64,000 nt of DNA from NCBI GenBank assembly GCA_020832905.1, contig JAJHRG010000003.1, forward strand, positions 62,001 through 126,000. Reading direction: 5' to 3'. This DNA is from Thermoproteota archaeon. Its GTDB lineage: Archaea > Thermoproteota > Methanomethylicia > Methanomethylicales > Methanomethylicaceae. The translations under genes were made by a program, and so were the position numbers. Position 1 is the first letter of the stretch. Each line of letters starts with the position of its first letter. The notes below the pieces were generated by a model, which was not told the DNA's origin, did no database searches, and saw only the letters and a program-made list of their open reading frames with translations. Positions 18,313-28,407 of the stretch are shown piece by piece.

Positions 18313-18960
18313 TTGAGTAAATTTGTAGAAAAGTGGGAGCCAAAAGAAACTCCTAGTTTAGCTACAAGAGTAAAAGAAACTATAAGACCTCCAGGTCCAT
18401 TAAAACCAAGACTTGATGCTGCTATAAGAGCATTACAATTACAAATTCAAAAACTTGATATTGCATATCAAAGATTTCAAGAAAGAGATAGAATGATTTT
18501 TAATAAAATAGTTGATGCTTATTCAAGACATGATATGGATAGAGCTAAAATTTATGCAAATGAATTAGCAGAAATAAGAAAAATGACTAAGATATTAATG
18601 CAATCTAGAATGGCATTAGAACAAATTGTTATGAGACTTAGTACAGTAACAGAACTTGGAGATATTGTTGCTACATTAGCACCTGCTATGGGAGTAATAA
18701 AGAGTATTAAGACTGGAATATCTACATTAATACCAGAAGCAGAAAAAGAACTTGGCGATATAAGTACAATATTAAGTTCAATATTAGTTGATGCAGGACA
18801 AACTGCAGGACTTACTTTGAACTTTGAAACTGCAAATGAAGATGCAATGAAAATACTTAATGAAGCTGCAGCTATTGCAGAACAGAAATTCAAAGAGAAA
18901 TTCCCAGAAATACCTCCAGTAACAGTTGGAGAGAAGACTGGAGAAAAGACTGGCTTCTAA
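18313..18960 (+). CDS. cdvB: ESCRT-III-like cell division protein CdvB (core-only paralogue)
   Basis: 215 residues starting with TTG, supported by AGGGTGA five bases upstream. The Snf7-like helical core runs from about residue 28 (PPGPLKPRLDAAI) through KIYANELAEIRKM to about 170. A proline-rich FPEIPPVTV near residue 197 matches the MIM2-type motif that binds the MIT domain of CdvC/Vps4. There is no C-terminal winged helix, so this resembles the CdvB1/B2-type paralogues that constrict the membrane at the division site. First gene of a cdvB-cdvB(wH)-cdvC series. Its N terminus MSKFVEKWE is almost repeated in the paralogue at 31.4-32.0 kb. Confidence 0.92.
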   Translation: MSKFVEKWEPKETPSLATRVKETIRPPGPLKPRLDAAIRALQLQIQKLDIAYQRFQERDRMIFNKIVDAYSRHDMDRAKIYANELAEIRKMTKILMQSRMALEQIVMRLSTVTELGDIVATLAPAMGVIKSIKTGISTLIPEAEKELGDISTILSSILVDAGQTAGLTLNFETANEDAMKILNEAAAIAEQKFKEKFPEIPPVTVGEKTGEKTGF

Positions 18961-18973
18961 ATTCTTTAAATTC

Positions 18974-19024
18974 AAGAGGTGGGGGTTATTTTTAAATTTT
19001 TTTTTAAGCATACCCCACCTCTTG
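18974..19024. repeat. Perfect 12-bp inverted repeat enclosing the start of the second cdvB
   Basis: CAAGAGGTGGGG (18974-18985) and CCCCACCTCTTG (19013-19024) are perfect complements around a 27-nt T-rich loop. The GTG start of the downstream gene (18979) and its GAGG-like binding site lie inside the left arm. The loop contains long T runs (about 18989-19005) that could act as an archaeal terminator. The structure may regulate how much of the second cdvB and cdvC is made. Confidence 0.75.
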
Positions 19025-19714
19025 AGCAAAAAATTGATAATACTATTAATATTCTTTCTTTACAAAAAAGAAAATTAGAATTCTTAATTATTAGAATAAA
19101 AGAAAGAGAAAAAAAGTTATTTAGTTATATTGTATTATTTATAAAACAGAATAATTTAGTTAAAGCTAAAATATATGCAAATGAATTATTAGAAGTAAGA
19201 AAGATTATAAAAAATATTAATAAAAGTATTTTAATATGTGAACAACTTATTCTCAGATTAGAAACTATTAAAGAAGTAAGAATAATATTTTCACAATTAA
19301 ATCAAACATTGAATTCTATTAAAGATGTAATATTAGAAGTAAATAAAATTATGCCTGAATTTTTAAATAACTTAGATAATATAGATACTATTGCTCAAGA
19401 TATTATAATAAGTACAGAAGCAAAAGAAATAAATGAATCTACTATTATTGAATCATCGGAATGTAGTAATATAATTAAAGAAGTATCTAGTTTATTAAAA
19501 GATAAGCTTGAAAGAGATATACCTATACCACCAGTTGATGTAGATAATAAGATTGATGAATATCTTGTAAAATATTTAAAAAGAAAAAATGGAGAATTTG
19601 ATATAAGTGAATTTTGTAAAATAACAAAATTTCCAAAAGAAGAAGTATTAAAAGCATTAGAAAGATTATCAAATAAAGGATTAATAAAAATACTAGTAGC
19701 TGAGGAGATTTTTG

Positions 19715-19737
<23 letters not shown>
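18979..19737 (+). CDS. cdvB: ESCRT-III-like CdvB with C-terminal winged helix
   Basis: 252 residues. Residues about 15-120 align in pattern with the first cdvB (PPLEQKIDNTI, KIYANELLEVRK). A MIM2-like DIPIPPVDV lies near residue 180 and residues about 190-250 form a winged helix (FDISEFCKITKFPKEEVLKALERL), the domain by which Sulfolobus CdvB binds CdvA. This is therefore the canonical CdvB; no cdvA is in the window. The only possible start in the open frame is the GTG at 18979, which lies within a 12-bp hairpin stem. The 3' end overlaps cdvC by 23 nt. Confidence 0.88.
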
Positions 19738-20878
<1,141 letters not shown>

Positions 20879-20887
20879 GGTATAAAA

Positions 20888-21841
20888 ATGAAATGGATTT
20901 TAGCACATGCTGATTGTGATGGAATATGTTCTTGTGCTATTGCTTTTTCTATATTTAAAAATGCTAATATCTTTTTTTCTCATCCAGTTGGATTAGCGAG
21001 TGATTTAAAACAAGTAGATGGTGACTTACTAGTATTAGATATTGCATTATCTTCAAGAGAATTAGATAGTATATTAAAAGAATTAAAAAGAATTCATGAA
21101 AATGGTTATAAAATAATTTATATTGATCATCATCCACTTCCAAAAAATTTTAATTCAAATTTATTTTATGGAGAATTAATTCATTCATTATCATCAAGTA
21201 CTTCTGAACTTACATTTATGAAATTTAAAAATTATTTAAGTATGGAAATGGGAAGAATTGCTATATATGGTGCTATAGGTGATTATCTTGATAATACTCC
21301 TGGTATTGAAAAATTATTAGAATATTGGGATAAAAGAACTCTTTACTTTGAAAGTGGTTTACTTATAGAAGCTATTGAATCAATGGGAAGAGATTATAAT
21401 ATGAAAAGAGAATTAGTAAAATATTTATCAGAAAATAAATTACCAAGTGATAATGATGAAATTGTTAAAATGGCTATAAAAGAAGCTTCAAAAGAAGAAG
21501 AAATGAGAAAAATTATAGAAAAAGAAGTAAAAACCATAGGAAAAATTGCTTATTTATTAGATATTAAATGGTCTCTTGGAAAATCAGCAATTTATGCAAG
21601 AGCTATAACAAATTCTATAGTAGGTATTGGTGCTGAAACCAGAAAAAATTTTATAGATATGAGTCTTAGAACTCCTTTTGATCATATAAGATTAAATGAA
21701 ATAGTAATGGAAATAGCAGAAAAGCTAGGTGGAAGTGGAGGTGGACATAGAAAAGCTGTAGGTGCTAGAATTCCAAAGGAATACTTTTATGAATTTTTAA
21801 CTAAACTAAATGAGAAAATTTTAAATATCGAAAAAGAGTAG
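20888..21841 (+). CDS. DHH-family phosphoesterase (RecJ-like)
   Basis: 317 residues. The DHH domain shows HADCDG at 7-12, a VLDIALS segment, IDHHPLP near residue 80 and GAIGDYLDN near 130; the DHHA1-type C terminus shows GGSGGGHRKAVGARIP. Such archaeal proteins are exonucleases or oligonucleotide/cyclic-dinucleotide phosphoesterases; some associate with GINS as the Cdc45-like GAN protein. Length and motifs do not decide between these. It lies 9 bp after cdvC on the same strand, so co-expression with the division operon is likely. Confidence 0.85.
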   Translation: MKWILAHADCDGICSCAIAFSIFKNANIFFSHPVGLASDLKQVDGDLLVLDIALSSRELDSILKELKRIHENGYKIIYIDHHPLPKNFNSNLFYGELIHSLSSSTSELTFMKFKNYLSMEMGRIAIYGAIGDYLDNTPGIEKLLEYWDKRTLYFESGLLIEAIESMGRDYNMKRELVKYLSENKLPSDNDEIVKMAIKEASKEEEMRKIIEKEVKTIGKIAYLLDIKWSLGKSAIYARAITNSIVGIGAETRKNFIDMSLRTPFDHIRLNEIVMEIAEKLGGSGGGHRKAVGARIPKEYFYEFLTKLNEKILNIEKE

Positions 21842-21913
21842 TTTTTAAGCTATTAAGTTTTTCTAAAATATTACTTTAATAATAATAAGGTTATATTTTT
21901 AAAAAAAGAAAAG

Positions 21914-21920
21914 TTTATAA
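21914..21920 (+). promoter_or_regulatory. TATA element of the lysW operon
   Basis: TTTATAA lies about 30 bp before the lysW start and downstream of a T-rich stretch that probably ends the preceding transcript. It is the only good TATA-like element in the 96-bp gap, so it probably drives the whole lysine operon. Confidence 0.5.
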
Positions 21921-21949
21921 GCTTAAAACTCCTAACTTTGAAGGGGGTA

Positions 21950-22129
21950 ATGATGAAGATAAAGTTAAGATGTCCAGAATGTGATTGTGAAATTGAATTA
22001 GAAGATGTACTTGAAGGAGAAATAATAAGTTGTGAAGATTGTGGAGTAGATTTAGAAGTAAAAAAGAAAGCTGATGGAACTTATGAACTTGTAGTAGCAG
22101 AAAGTGAGGGTGAAGATTGGGGAGAATAA
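21950..22129 (+). CDS. lysW: LysW amino-group carrier protein
   Basis: 59 residues (58 if the ATG at 21953 is used). CPEC at 8-11 and CEDC at 28-31 form the zinc ribbon, and the protein ends in the diagnostic EDWGE whose terminal glutamate is ligated to the alpha-amino group of aminoadipate. AGGGGGT precedes the start closely, so the upstream TTG at 21938 is unlikely. The gene opens an operon with lysX and homoaconitase-type genes. Confidence 0.95.
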   Translation: MMKIKLRCPECDCEIELEDVLEGEIISCEDCGVDLEVKKKADGTYELVVAESEGEDWGE

Positions 22130-22990
22130 TTGCCTATTCTTTCTTTACTTTATGATAGAATTAGAGTTGAAGAAAAGCTTATTATTAATGCAGCTGAAAA
22201 AAAAGGAGTTGAATTAAAACCAATAGATGTAAAGGATCTTCACTTAGTAATTACAGATCCTAGTAAAGATAGAGAAATTTTTGGAGATGTTGCAATAGAA
22301 AGATGTATAAGTTATTTTCGTGGTCTTCATTTAGCTGCTATACTTGAAGGAAAGAATATTAAAGTCATTAATCCATATTCTATTTTAAGTATTTGTGGTA
22401 ATAAAATGCTAACAAGTATTATATTAGCAAAACATGGTATTCCAACACCAAAAACAATAATAGCTTTTACAAAAGAAGAAGCATTAAAAGCTATTGAAGA
22501 AATTGGATTTCCAGCTGTAATTAAGCCAATATTTGGAAGTTGGGGAAGATTAGTAGCTCAAGTAAAAGATAAAGATGTAGCACAAGTAATACTAGAACAT
22601 AGAGAAGAAATTAATAATCCACTTTATCAAATTTATTATATACAAGAAATGATAGAAAGACCTCCAAGAGATATAAGATGTATTGTTATAGATAATGAAA
22701 TTATTGCTTCTATATATAGATATTCTTCACCTGATGATTGGAGAACAAATATAGCAAGAGGTGGAAGAGCTGAGCCTTGTAATTTAACTGAGGATATGAA
22801 GGAAATAATATTAAAAACAGCAGAAGTAATTGGAGGAGGTGTACTTGGAATAGATGCTATGGAAAGTAAAAATGGAATTGTAGTTCATGAAGTAAATCCT
22901 ACTGTAGAATTTAAGGGGGCAATGTCTGCTACTGGAATAGATATAGCTGGAAAAATTATTGATTATGCAGTAAAAATAGCAAAGAAATAA
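22130..22990 (+). CDS. lysX: Alpha-aminoadipate--LysW ligase LysX
   Basis: 286 residues, ATP-grasp fold. The N terminus LLYDRIRVEEK, the FPAVIKPIFGSWGR nucleotide-binding segment, YIQEMIERPPRDIRC, and the C-terminal GIDAMES ... HEVNPTVEFKGA magnesium-binding part match the LysX/ArgX/RimK group. It links aminoadipate to the C-terminal glutamate of LysW. The TTG start follows directly after the lysW stop with GGGGAGA upstream. ArgX or a bifunctional LysX is possible by sequence, but the neighbouring aconitase-family and dehydrogenase genes favour the lysine branch. Confidence 0.9.
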   Translation: MPILSLLYDRIRVEEKLIINAAEKKGVELKPIDVKDLHLVITDPSKDREIFGDVAIERCISYFRGLHLAAILEGKNIKVINPYSILSICGNKMLTSIILAKHGIPTPKTIIAFTKEEALKAIEEIGFPAVIKPIFGSWGRLVAQVKDKDVAQVILEHREEINNPLYQIYYIQEMIERPPRDIRCIVIDNEIIASIYRYSSPDDWRTNIARGGRAEPCNLTEDMKEIILKTAEVIGGGVLGIDAMESKNGIVVHEVNPTVEFKGAMSATGIDIAGKIIDYAVKIAKK

Positions 22991-23033
22991 TTATTTAAGA
23001 AATTACATAAAAATAAATTAAGAAGTGATGTAA

Positions 23034-24281
23034 ATGGGAATGACAATATCTGAAAAAATTTTAGCAAAAGCTGCAGGTAAAGACAAAGTAGAACCTGGTG
23101 AATATATTATTGGAAAAATAGACTTAGCAATGTTTCATGATCTAACAGGACCATTAACATTAAATGTATTAAAAGAAGTAGGATATGATAAGCCATGGGA
23201 TCCAAGTAAAATAGTAATTATATTTGATCATCAAGTTCCAGCAAATACTATACTAGTAGCAGAACATCATAAACAACTTAGAGCTTATGCTAAAAAGTAT
23301 GGAATAAAACTACATGATCTTGGAAATCAGGGAATATGTCATCAGATTTTAGCAGAAGAATATGTAAAACCAGGAATGCTAGTAGTAGGAGCTGATTCTC
23401 ATACATGTACATTAGGAGCATTAGGAGCATTTGCTACAGGAATTGGTTCAACAGAAATGGCTGCAGTTATTCTTACAGGAGAACTTTGGTTTAGAGTACC
23501 TGAAAGCATAAAATTTGAATTAAAAGGAAATTTGAGAAATGGAGTTTCTGCTAAAGATGTAATATTATATATTATTGGAAAAATGGGTGTTGATGGTGCT
23601 TTATATTGTGCTGCTGAATTTACTGGTGATGTAAATAAATTAAGTATTGATAGTAGATTAACAATTTGTAATATGGCTATAGAAATGGGTGCAAAAACAG
23701 GAATTATTAATCCTGATGAAAAAACTCTTGAATATACCAATATGCCTAGTAACTATGGAATTATTAGAAGTGATAATGATGCTGAATATATTGATGAAAT
23801 AGAAGTTTATTTAGATGAAATATTACCACAAGTAGCACTTCCACATTCAGTAGATAATGTAAAACCAGTATCAGAAGTAGAAGGAATTGAAGTAGATCAA
23901 GTATTTATTGGATCTTGTACTAATGGTAGATTAGAAGATCTTGAAGCTGTTGCTAAAATATTAAAAGGAAGAAAAGTAAAAGTAAGAACAATAATAATTC
24001 CAGCATCACATAAAATTTACTTAGAAGCTGAAAAAAGAGGTTATATTAGAATATTTTTAGAAGCAGGAGCAGTAGTTTGTAATCCTAATTGTGGTCCATG
24101 CTTAGGTGGTCATATGGGAGTATTAGCTGATAATGAAGTTTGTGTAAGTACTTCTAATAGAAACTTCATAGGAAGAATGGGAAGTCCAAAAGCAAAAATA
24201 TACTTAGTTTCACCTCAAACTGCAGCTGTTACTGCAATAGAAGGAAAATTAACAGATCCATTAAAGTATATAGGTGTTTAG
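23034..24281 (+). CDS. Homoaconitase/3-isopropylmalate dehydratase large subunit
   Basis: 415 residues. Iron-sulfur ligands are visible as the GSCTNGR cysteine near residue 299 and the CNPNCGPC cluster near 360. HQVPANT and [15 protein letters not shown] are active-site segments. With the small subunit downstream it hydrates/dehydrates homocitrate (lysine route) or isopropylmalate. Position in the lysW-lysX operon favours homoaconitase. A 100-nt stretch (23840-23939) is identical to the second large-subunit gene at 29989-30088, suggesting gene conversion. GAAGTGATG precedes the ATG. Confidence 0.9.
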   Translation: MGMTISEKILAKAAGKDKVEPGEYIIGKIDLAMFHDLTGPLTLNVLKEVGYDKPWDPSKIVIIFDHQVPANTILVAEHHKQLRAYAKKYGIKLHDLGNQGICHQILAEEYVKPGMLVVGADSHTCTLGALGAFATGIGSTEMAAVILTGELWFRVPESIKFELKGNLRNGVSAKDVILYIIGKMGVDGALYCAAEFTGDVNKLSIDSRLTICNMAIEMGAKTGIINPDEKTLEYTNMPSNYGIIRSDNDAEYIDEIEVYLDEILPQVALPHSVDNVKPVSEVEGIEVDQVFIGSCTNGRLEDLEAVAKILKGRKVKVRTIIIPASHKIYLEAEKRGYIRIFLEAGAVVCNPNCGPCLGGHMGVLADNEVCVSTSNRNFIGRMGSPKAKIYLVSPQTAAVTAIEGKLTDPLKYIGV

Positions 24282-24282
24282 T

Positions 24283-24792
24283 ATGATAATTAAGGGAAGA
24301 GTATGGTTATTTGGAGATAATATTGATACTGATTTAATAATTCCTGGAAAATACTTAGTAATTACAGATCCTAAAGAATTAGCAAAACATTTATTTGAAA
24401 ATATGATAGAATCTTTTTATACTAAGATTAAACCAGGAGATATTATTGTAGCAGGAAAAAATTTTGGATGTGGTTCAAGTAGAGAACATGCACCATTAGC
24501 AATAAAAGCTGCAGGTATATCAGCAGTAATAGCAAAATCCTTTGCTAGAATATTCTTTAGAAATGCTATAAATATTGGATTACCAGTAATTATCTCTAAT
24601 GCAAGAGATATAGTTAAGGAAAATGAAATAATTCTAATAGATCTTGAAAATGGATATATTGAAAGAGAAAATGGAGAAAGACTAATGATAGAAAAATATC
24701 CAAAATTTTTATTAGAAATTCTAAAAGATGGAGGATTATTACAAACTCTTAAAAGAAAATTTGGAAGTGATAAAATTGGGAAGAACATATAA
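24283..24792 (+). CDS. Homoaconitase/3-isopropylmalate dehydratase small subunit
   Basis: About 169 residues from the ATG at 24283; the GTG at 24274 would overlap the large subunit and adds only three residues. The swivel domain shows [26 protein letters not shown] and [12 protein letters not shown]. It pairs with the upstream large subunit. The segment after GSSRE and the loop YLVIT differ from the second small subunit (YKFKT), which may tune substrate choice. A 61-nt tract (24428-24488) is identical to the second small-subunit gene. Confidence 0.9.
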   Translation: MIIKGRVWLFGDNIDTDLIIPGKYLVITDPKELAKHLFENMIESFYTKIKPGDIIVAGKNFGCGSSREHAPLAIKAAGISAVIAKSFARIFFRNAINIGLPVIISNARDIVKENEIILIDLENGYIERENGERLMIEKYPKFLLEILKDGGLLQTLKRKFGSDKIGKNI

Positions 24793-25783
24793 AATTGCAC
24801 TAATGAAAGGAGATGGAATAGGACCAGAAATAACTGAAGCTACTTTAAAAGTATTATCAGCATTAGAAGAAATTTCAAATTTTAAATTAGATTTTATTGA
24901 AATAGAAGGTGGAGATGAATGCTTAAGAAGAAGAGGTATTGCTCTACCAGAAGAAAGTATTGATATCATAAGAAAAACAGGTATATGCTTAAAAGGACCT
25001 GTTGGAGAAAGTGCAGCAGATGTTATAGTAAAGCTAAGATTATTATTTGATTTATATGCTAATTTAAGACCTGTAAAATCATATCCAGGTGTTCCAGCAT
25101 TAAGATCTGATATAGATATGCTAATTGTAAGAGAAAATACTGAGGATCTTTACAAAGGATATGAATTTAATATTGGAGATGATGCTATAGCATTAAGAGT
25201 TATTACTAAAAAAGGATGTAAAAGAATTGCTGAAATAGCATTTAAATATGCTATGTTAAGAAGAAAAAAAGTTACAATTGTTCATAAAGCAAATGTATTG
25301 AGAATTACAGATGGATTATTTAGAAATGTATGTCTTGAAGTTAGTAAAAAATATCCAGAAGTTAAATGTGAAGAACTTTATGTTGATGCTGCAGCAATGC
25401 ATTTAATAAGAAGACCTCAAGATTTTGATGTTATTGTTACTACTAATTTATTTGGAGATATATTATCTGATGAAGCAGCTCAAATATGTGGTAGTCTTGG
25501 ACTAGCACCAGGAGCAAATATTGGTGATAAATATGCAATATTTGAACCAATTCATGGTTCTGCTCCAGATATTGCAGGTAAGAAAATAGCAAATCCAATT
25601 TCTATGATATTATCTGCAAAAATGATGCTAGAATATCTTGGAGAAAAAGAAGCAGGAAGTATTATTGAAAATGCTATTACTAAGGTTTTATCAGAAGGAA
25701 AAGTATTAACAAAAGATCTTGGAGGAAATGCTACAACAGATGAAATTACAAATGAAATTATAAAGAAAATATTAAAATCATAG
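24776..25783 (+). CDS. Homoisocitrate/3-isopropylmalate dehydrogenase
   Basis: About 335 residues when started at the TTG at 24776, which has GGAAGTGA five bases upstream; this gives the typical N terminus YKIALMKGDGIGPE. The substrate-binding LRLLFDLYANLRPV near residue 90, RENTEDLYKG, KANVLRITDGLF, and NLFGDILSDEAA are conserved. It oxidatively decarboxylates homoisocitrate or isopropylmalate with NAD(P). Genomic position after the homoaconitase pair favours homoisocitrate. It overlaps the small subunit gene by 17 nt and converges tail-to-tail with its own paralogue. Confidence 0.88.
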   Translation: MGRTYKIALMKGDGIGPEITEATLKVLSALEEISNFKLDFIEIEGGDECLRRRGIALPEESIDIIRKTGICLKGPVGESAADVIVKLRLLFDLYANLRPVKSYPGVPALRSDIDMLIVRENTEDLYKGYEFNIGDDAIALRVITKKGCKRIAEIAFKYAMLRRKKVTIVHKANVLRITDGLFRNVCLEVSKKYPEVKCEELYVDAAAMHLIRRPQDFDVIVTTNLFGDILSDEAAQICGSLGLAPGANIGDKYAIFEPIHGSAPDIAGKKIANPISMILSAKMMLEYLGEKEAGSIIENAITKVLSEGKVLTKDLGGNATTDEITNEIIKKILKS

Positions 25784-26788
25784 CTTATTAAGTTTTTCAA
25801 CAACTGCTTTAGCAAATTCCATTGTTTTTGTATTTCCACCTAAATCTTTTGTTAAATATTTTCCTTCTGAAAGTACACTATCAATAGCATTTTCAATCAT
25901 TTTTCCTATTTTTTCTTCTCCAAGATATTTTAACATCATAGCTGAAGAAAGAATTAAAGCTGAAGGATTTGCAATTCCTTTACCTGCAATATCTGGTGCA
26001 CTTCCATGTACTGCTTCAAATATTGCATATTTATCACCAATATTTGCACTTGGTGCTAATCCTAATCCTCCAGTTATACCAGCTGCAACATCAGATAATA
26101 TATCTCCATATAAATTAGTAGTAACAATAACATTGAAATCACTTGGATTCATTACAATTTTCATAGCAGCTGAATCTACAATCATTTCCTCAGTTATTAT
26201 ATCTGGATATTCTTTTGCAACTTCAAAACATATACTTCTAAATAATCCATCTGTAACTTTTAGTACATTAGCTTTATGAACAATTGTAACCTTCTTATAT
26301 CCTTCTTTTTTTGCTAAATTAAAAGCAAATCTTGCAATTCTTTCACATGCTTTTTTGGTAATAACTCTTATAGCTATAGAATTTTCACCAATACTATATT
26401 CTATTCCACTATAAAGTTCTTCAGTATTTTCTCTTACTATAATCATATTAACATTTTTATGAATAGATGGTACTCCTGGTCTACTTTTAAATGGTCTTAT
26501 ATTTGCATATAGATCAAATAATTTTCTAAGTGTAACTGTTGGACTTTTAAATGTTTCAGGACCTGGTGGAGTTTGAGTTGGTCCTTTTAAACATGCATCT
26601 GTTTTTCTTATAATATCAATAGTTTCTTCTGGTAATGGATTTTTATATTTTTTCCATGCATTTAATCCTGCTTCTACAGGTATAAATTCAAAATTTAATC
26701 CTAAATTATTTAAAACATATAATGTTGCTTCCATTACTTCTGGTCCTATACCATCTCCATGTATTACAGCAATTTTATATTTTTTCAA
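25778..26788 (-). CDS. Isopropylmalate/isocitrate dehydrogenase family protein (second copy)
   Basis: 336 residues. GDGIGPEV at the N terminus, the longer substrate loop ETFKSPTVTLRKLFDLYANIRP near residue 80-105, RENTEELYSG, KANVLKVTDGLF and NLYGDILSDVAA mark the family. The loop is of the longer isocitrate-dehydrogenase type with T where typical isocitrate dehydrogenases have N, so isocitrate, isopropylmalate or methylmalate are all possible. The TTG start is preceded by GGAAGTGA; an ATG just upstream is out of frame. It ends the minus-strand operon that begins with leuC-leuD. Its 3' end overlaps the paralogue by 6 nt. Confidence 0.85.
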   Translation of the reverse strand: MKKYKIAVIHGDGIGPEVMEATLYVLNNLGLNFEFIPVEAGLNAWKKYKNPLPEETIDIIRKTDACLKGPTQTPPGPETFKSPTVTLRKLFDLYANIRPFKSRPGVPSIHKNVNMIIVRENTEELYSGIEYSIGENSIAIRVITKKACERIARFAFNLAKKEGYKKVTIVHKANVLKVTDGLFRSICFEVAKEYPDIITEEMIVDSAAMKIVMNPSDFNVIVTTNLYGDILSDVAAGITGGLGLAPSANIGDKYAIFEAVHGSAPDIAGKGIANPSALILSSAMMLKYLGEEKIGKMIENAIDSVLSEGKYLTKDLGGNTKTMEFAKAVVEKLNKL

Positions 26789-26829
26789 ACATTATCACTT
26801 CCTTTATGAATACTCATTTTTCTTAAAAA

Positions 26830-28407
26830 TTAAGATTGTTGAGTAATTGCAATAGATAAGAATTTTTCTACTTTCTTATTTAAATATGTAGAAATCATTT
26901 TTACAATCAATCTTAAAGTTGTTCTTACAATAGGATTATTATCTCTAGAATAATCATCTGCTAATTCTTCTAGCCATCTCATATTATGTCTCCAAATTGC
27001 TTTATATAATTCAAAATGATATGGTTTTGCATCTTCAATAAATCTCATAGGCTTACTACTTCCATCAAATGAAACATAAAGTAATGGACATAAGAAACTA
27101 CGATATGGCTTTAAATCTTCAACTAATTCTATTGTTTGTATAATATCATCTTCTGTCTCTCCTGGCAAATTAACTATTAATGTTGCAGCTGGAATCCAAT
27201 TATACTCATCACATATGGAAAAAGCATTTACAACAACATCTCTCCATTCACTTGGCTTAAATGGTGCTGGTTTATTATGCATATATTTTTCAATTAAATT
27301 TTTACTTCCAGTTTCAATACCAGTTTGAAAACCAAGCCAATGATGTCTATCTAATTCTAAAATTTCAGAGATTCTTTCTACAGTTGATGGAGATGATGCA
27401 ATAGATGCTAATGCTGCATGACTTATACTTACATTTTTTACACCAGGAACAGATTTAACACTTCTAAATAATTCTACTACTTTATTATGATCTGGTATTA
27501 GTGAAAAAGATCCATATCTTAATACATCTTCTGCATGTAGACAAATATTTCTTTGACCAAATCTTATATTAGTTTCTACATCTTTAATTATATCACTAAT
27601 TTTTCTATGTCTAAGTCTTCTAAGTGTTGGTGCACAGAATTTACATCCTTTTCCACATCCTCTTGATACTTCTACTAATCCTCCTACTGTTCCTCCTAAC
27701 AATAAAGGAATTTCTTCTGCTGATGGAATTTCATTATATTTTGGAATAATTCTTATTGGACATTCTAATGAATTTTCAAGAATTTGTTTTACAATTTTTG
27801 GAAAAACTATTTCTCCCTCACCTTCTACTACTACATCAATTCCAAATTTTCTCATTTCTTCATATCCAATTTGCCATGCTCCTGGTCCACCTACAATAAT
27901 TTTAACTCCTTTTTCTTTTGCATTTTTAATTATATTAGATGTAATTAATTTCCTAAAGTAGTATGTATTAAATGATTCTTTATGAATAATTCCATATGGG
28001 CCGCTCATTGTTGTTGATGCAGGACCTTTTCCAAATGGATCAAAAACTGTTATACCAATTACTTTTGTATCATTAGATAAAAATCTTGGAATATTTTCTA
28101 GTGTTGTTACTACAACTTCTTCTCTACTAACAATATTAGAATTAATAAGAGCAGATTCTATTCTTCTAAGTCCTTGAGGAGCTAATAATGCAATTCCATT
28201 TTTATCAACTACTGGATTACTAAATGTAGCTTTAAATAATATCTCAGAAAATAATATACCTCTTGGAGCTGTAGAAATAAAACCATAAAATAATGAAGTG
28301 TTGTAATTACTCATTAAGGTCTTATCAGCTGTAAGAATAACTTTACAATTTCTTCTCATATCATATAATAAATTTTTTATTAAAATATTTATTTTTCTAT
28401 AATCCAC
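26830..28407 (-). CDS. B12-binding radical SAM protein
   Basis: 525 residues. An N-terminal cobalamin-binding-type domain (about residues 85-205, with VIGITVFDPFG and IIVGGPGAWQIG) precedes a radical SAM domain whose cluster motif is CGKGCKFC (about residues 247-254), followed by HAEDVLRYGS and a conserved C-terminal half. Members methylate or rearrange unactivated carbons, or act as unknown oxidoreductases. A GTG at 28407 with AGGAG upstream is the likely start, giving a 19-nt overlap with the methyltransferase gene. Located between leuD-type and dehydrogenase genes; the substrate is unknown. Confidence 0.85.
   Translation of the reverse strand: MDYRKINILIKNLLYDMRRNCKVILTADKTLMSNYNTSLFYGFISTAPRGILFSEILFKATFSNPVVDKNGIALLAPQGLRRIESALINSNIVSREEVVVTTLENIPRFLSNDTKVIGITVFDPFGKGPASTTMSGPYGIIHKESFNTYYFRKLITSNIIKNAKEKGVKIIVGGPGAWQIGYEEMRKFGIDVVVEGEGEIVFPKIVKQILENSLECPIRIIPKYNEIPSAEEIPLLLGGTVGGLVEVSRGCGKGCKFCAPTLRRLRHRKISDIIKDVETNIRFGQRNICLHAEDVLRYGSFSLIPDHNKVVELFRSVKSVPGVKNVSISHAALASIASSPSTVERISEILELDRHHWLGFQTGIETGSKNLIEKYMHNKPAPFKPSEWRDVVVNAFSICDEYNWIPAATLIVNLPGETEDDIIQTIELVEDLKPYRSFLCPLLYVSFDGSSKPMRFIEDAKPYHFELYKAIWRHNMRWLEELADDYSRDNNPIVRTTLRLIVKMISTYLNKKVEKFLSIAITQQS

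Noticed and set aside
18552-19029. Two minus-strand frames (113 and 81 codons) across the cdvB genes
   Set aside because: They overlap certain genes and the 12-bp hairpin, and read as serine/isoleucine- or aromatic-rich antisense.
22130-22990. ArgX of arginine synthesis instead of LysX
   Set aside because: The following aconitase-family and dehydrogenase genes belong to the lysine route; no arginine genes are nearby. A bifunctional enzyme is not excluded.
24417-24800. 127-codon minus-strand frame opposite the small subunit gene
   Set aside because: Antisense shadow of a conserved coding frame, no family-like pattern.
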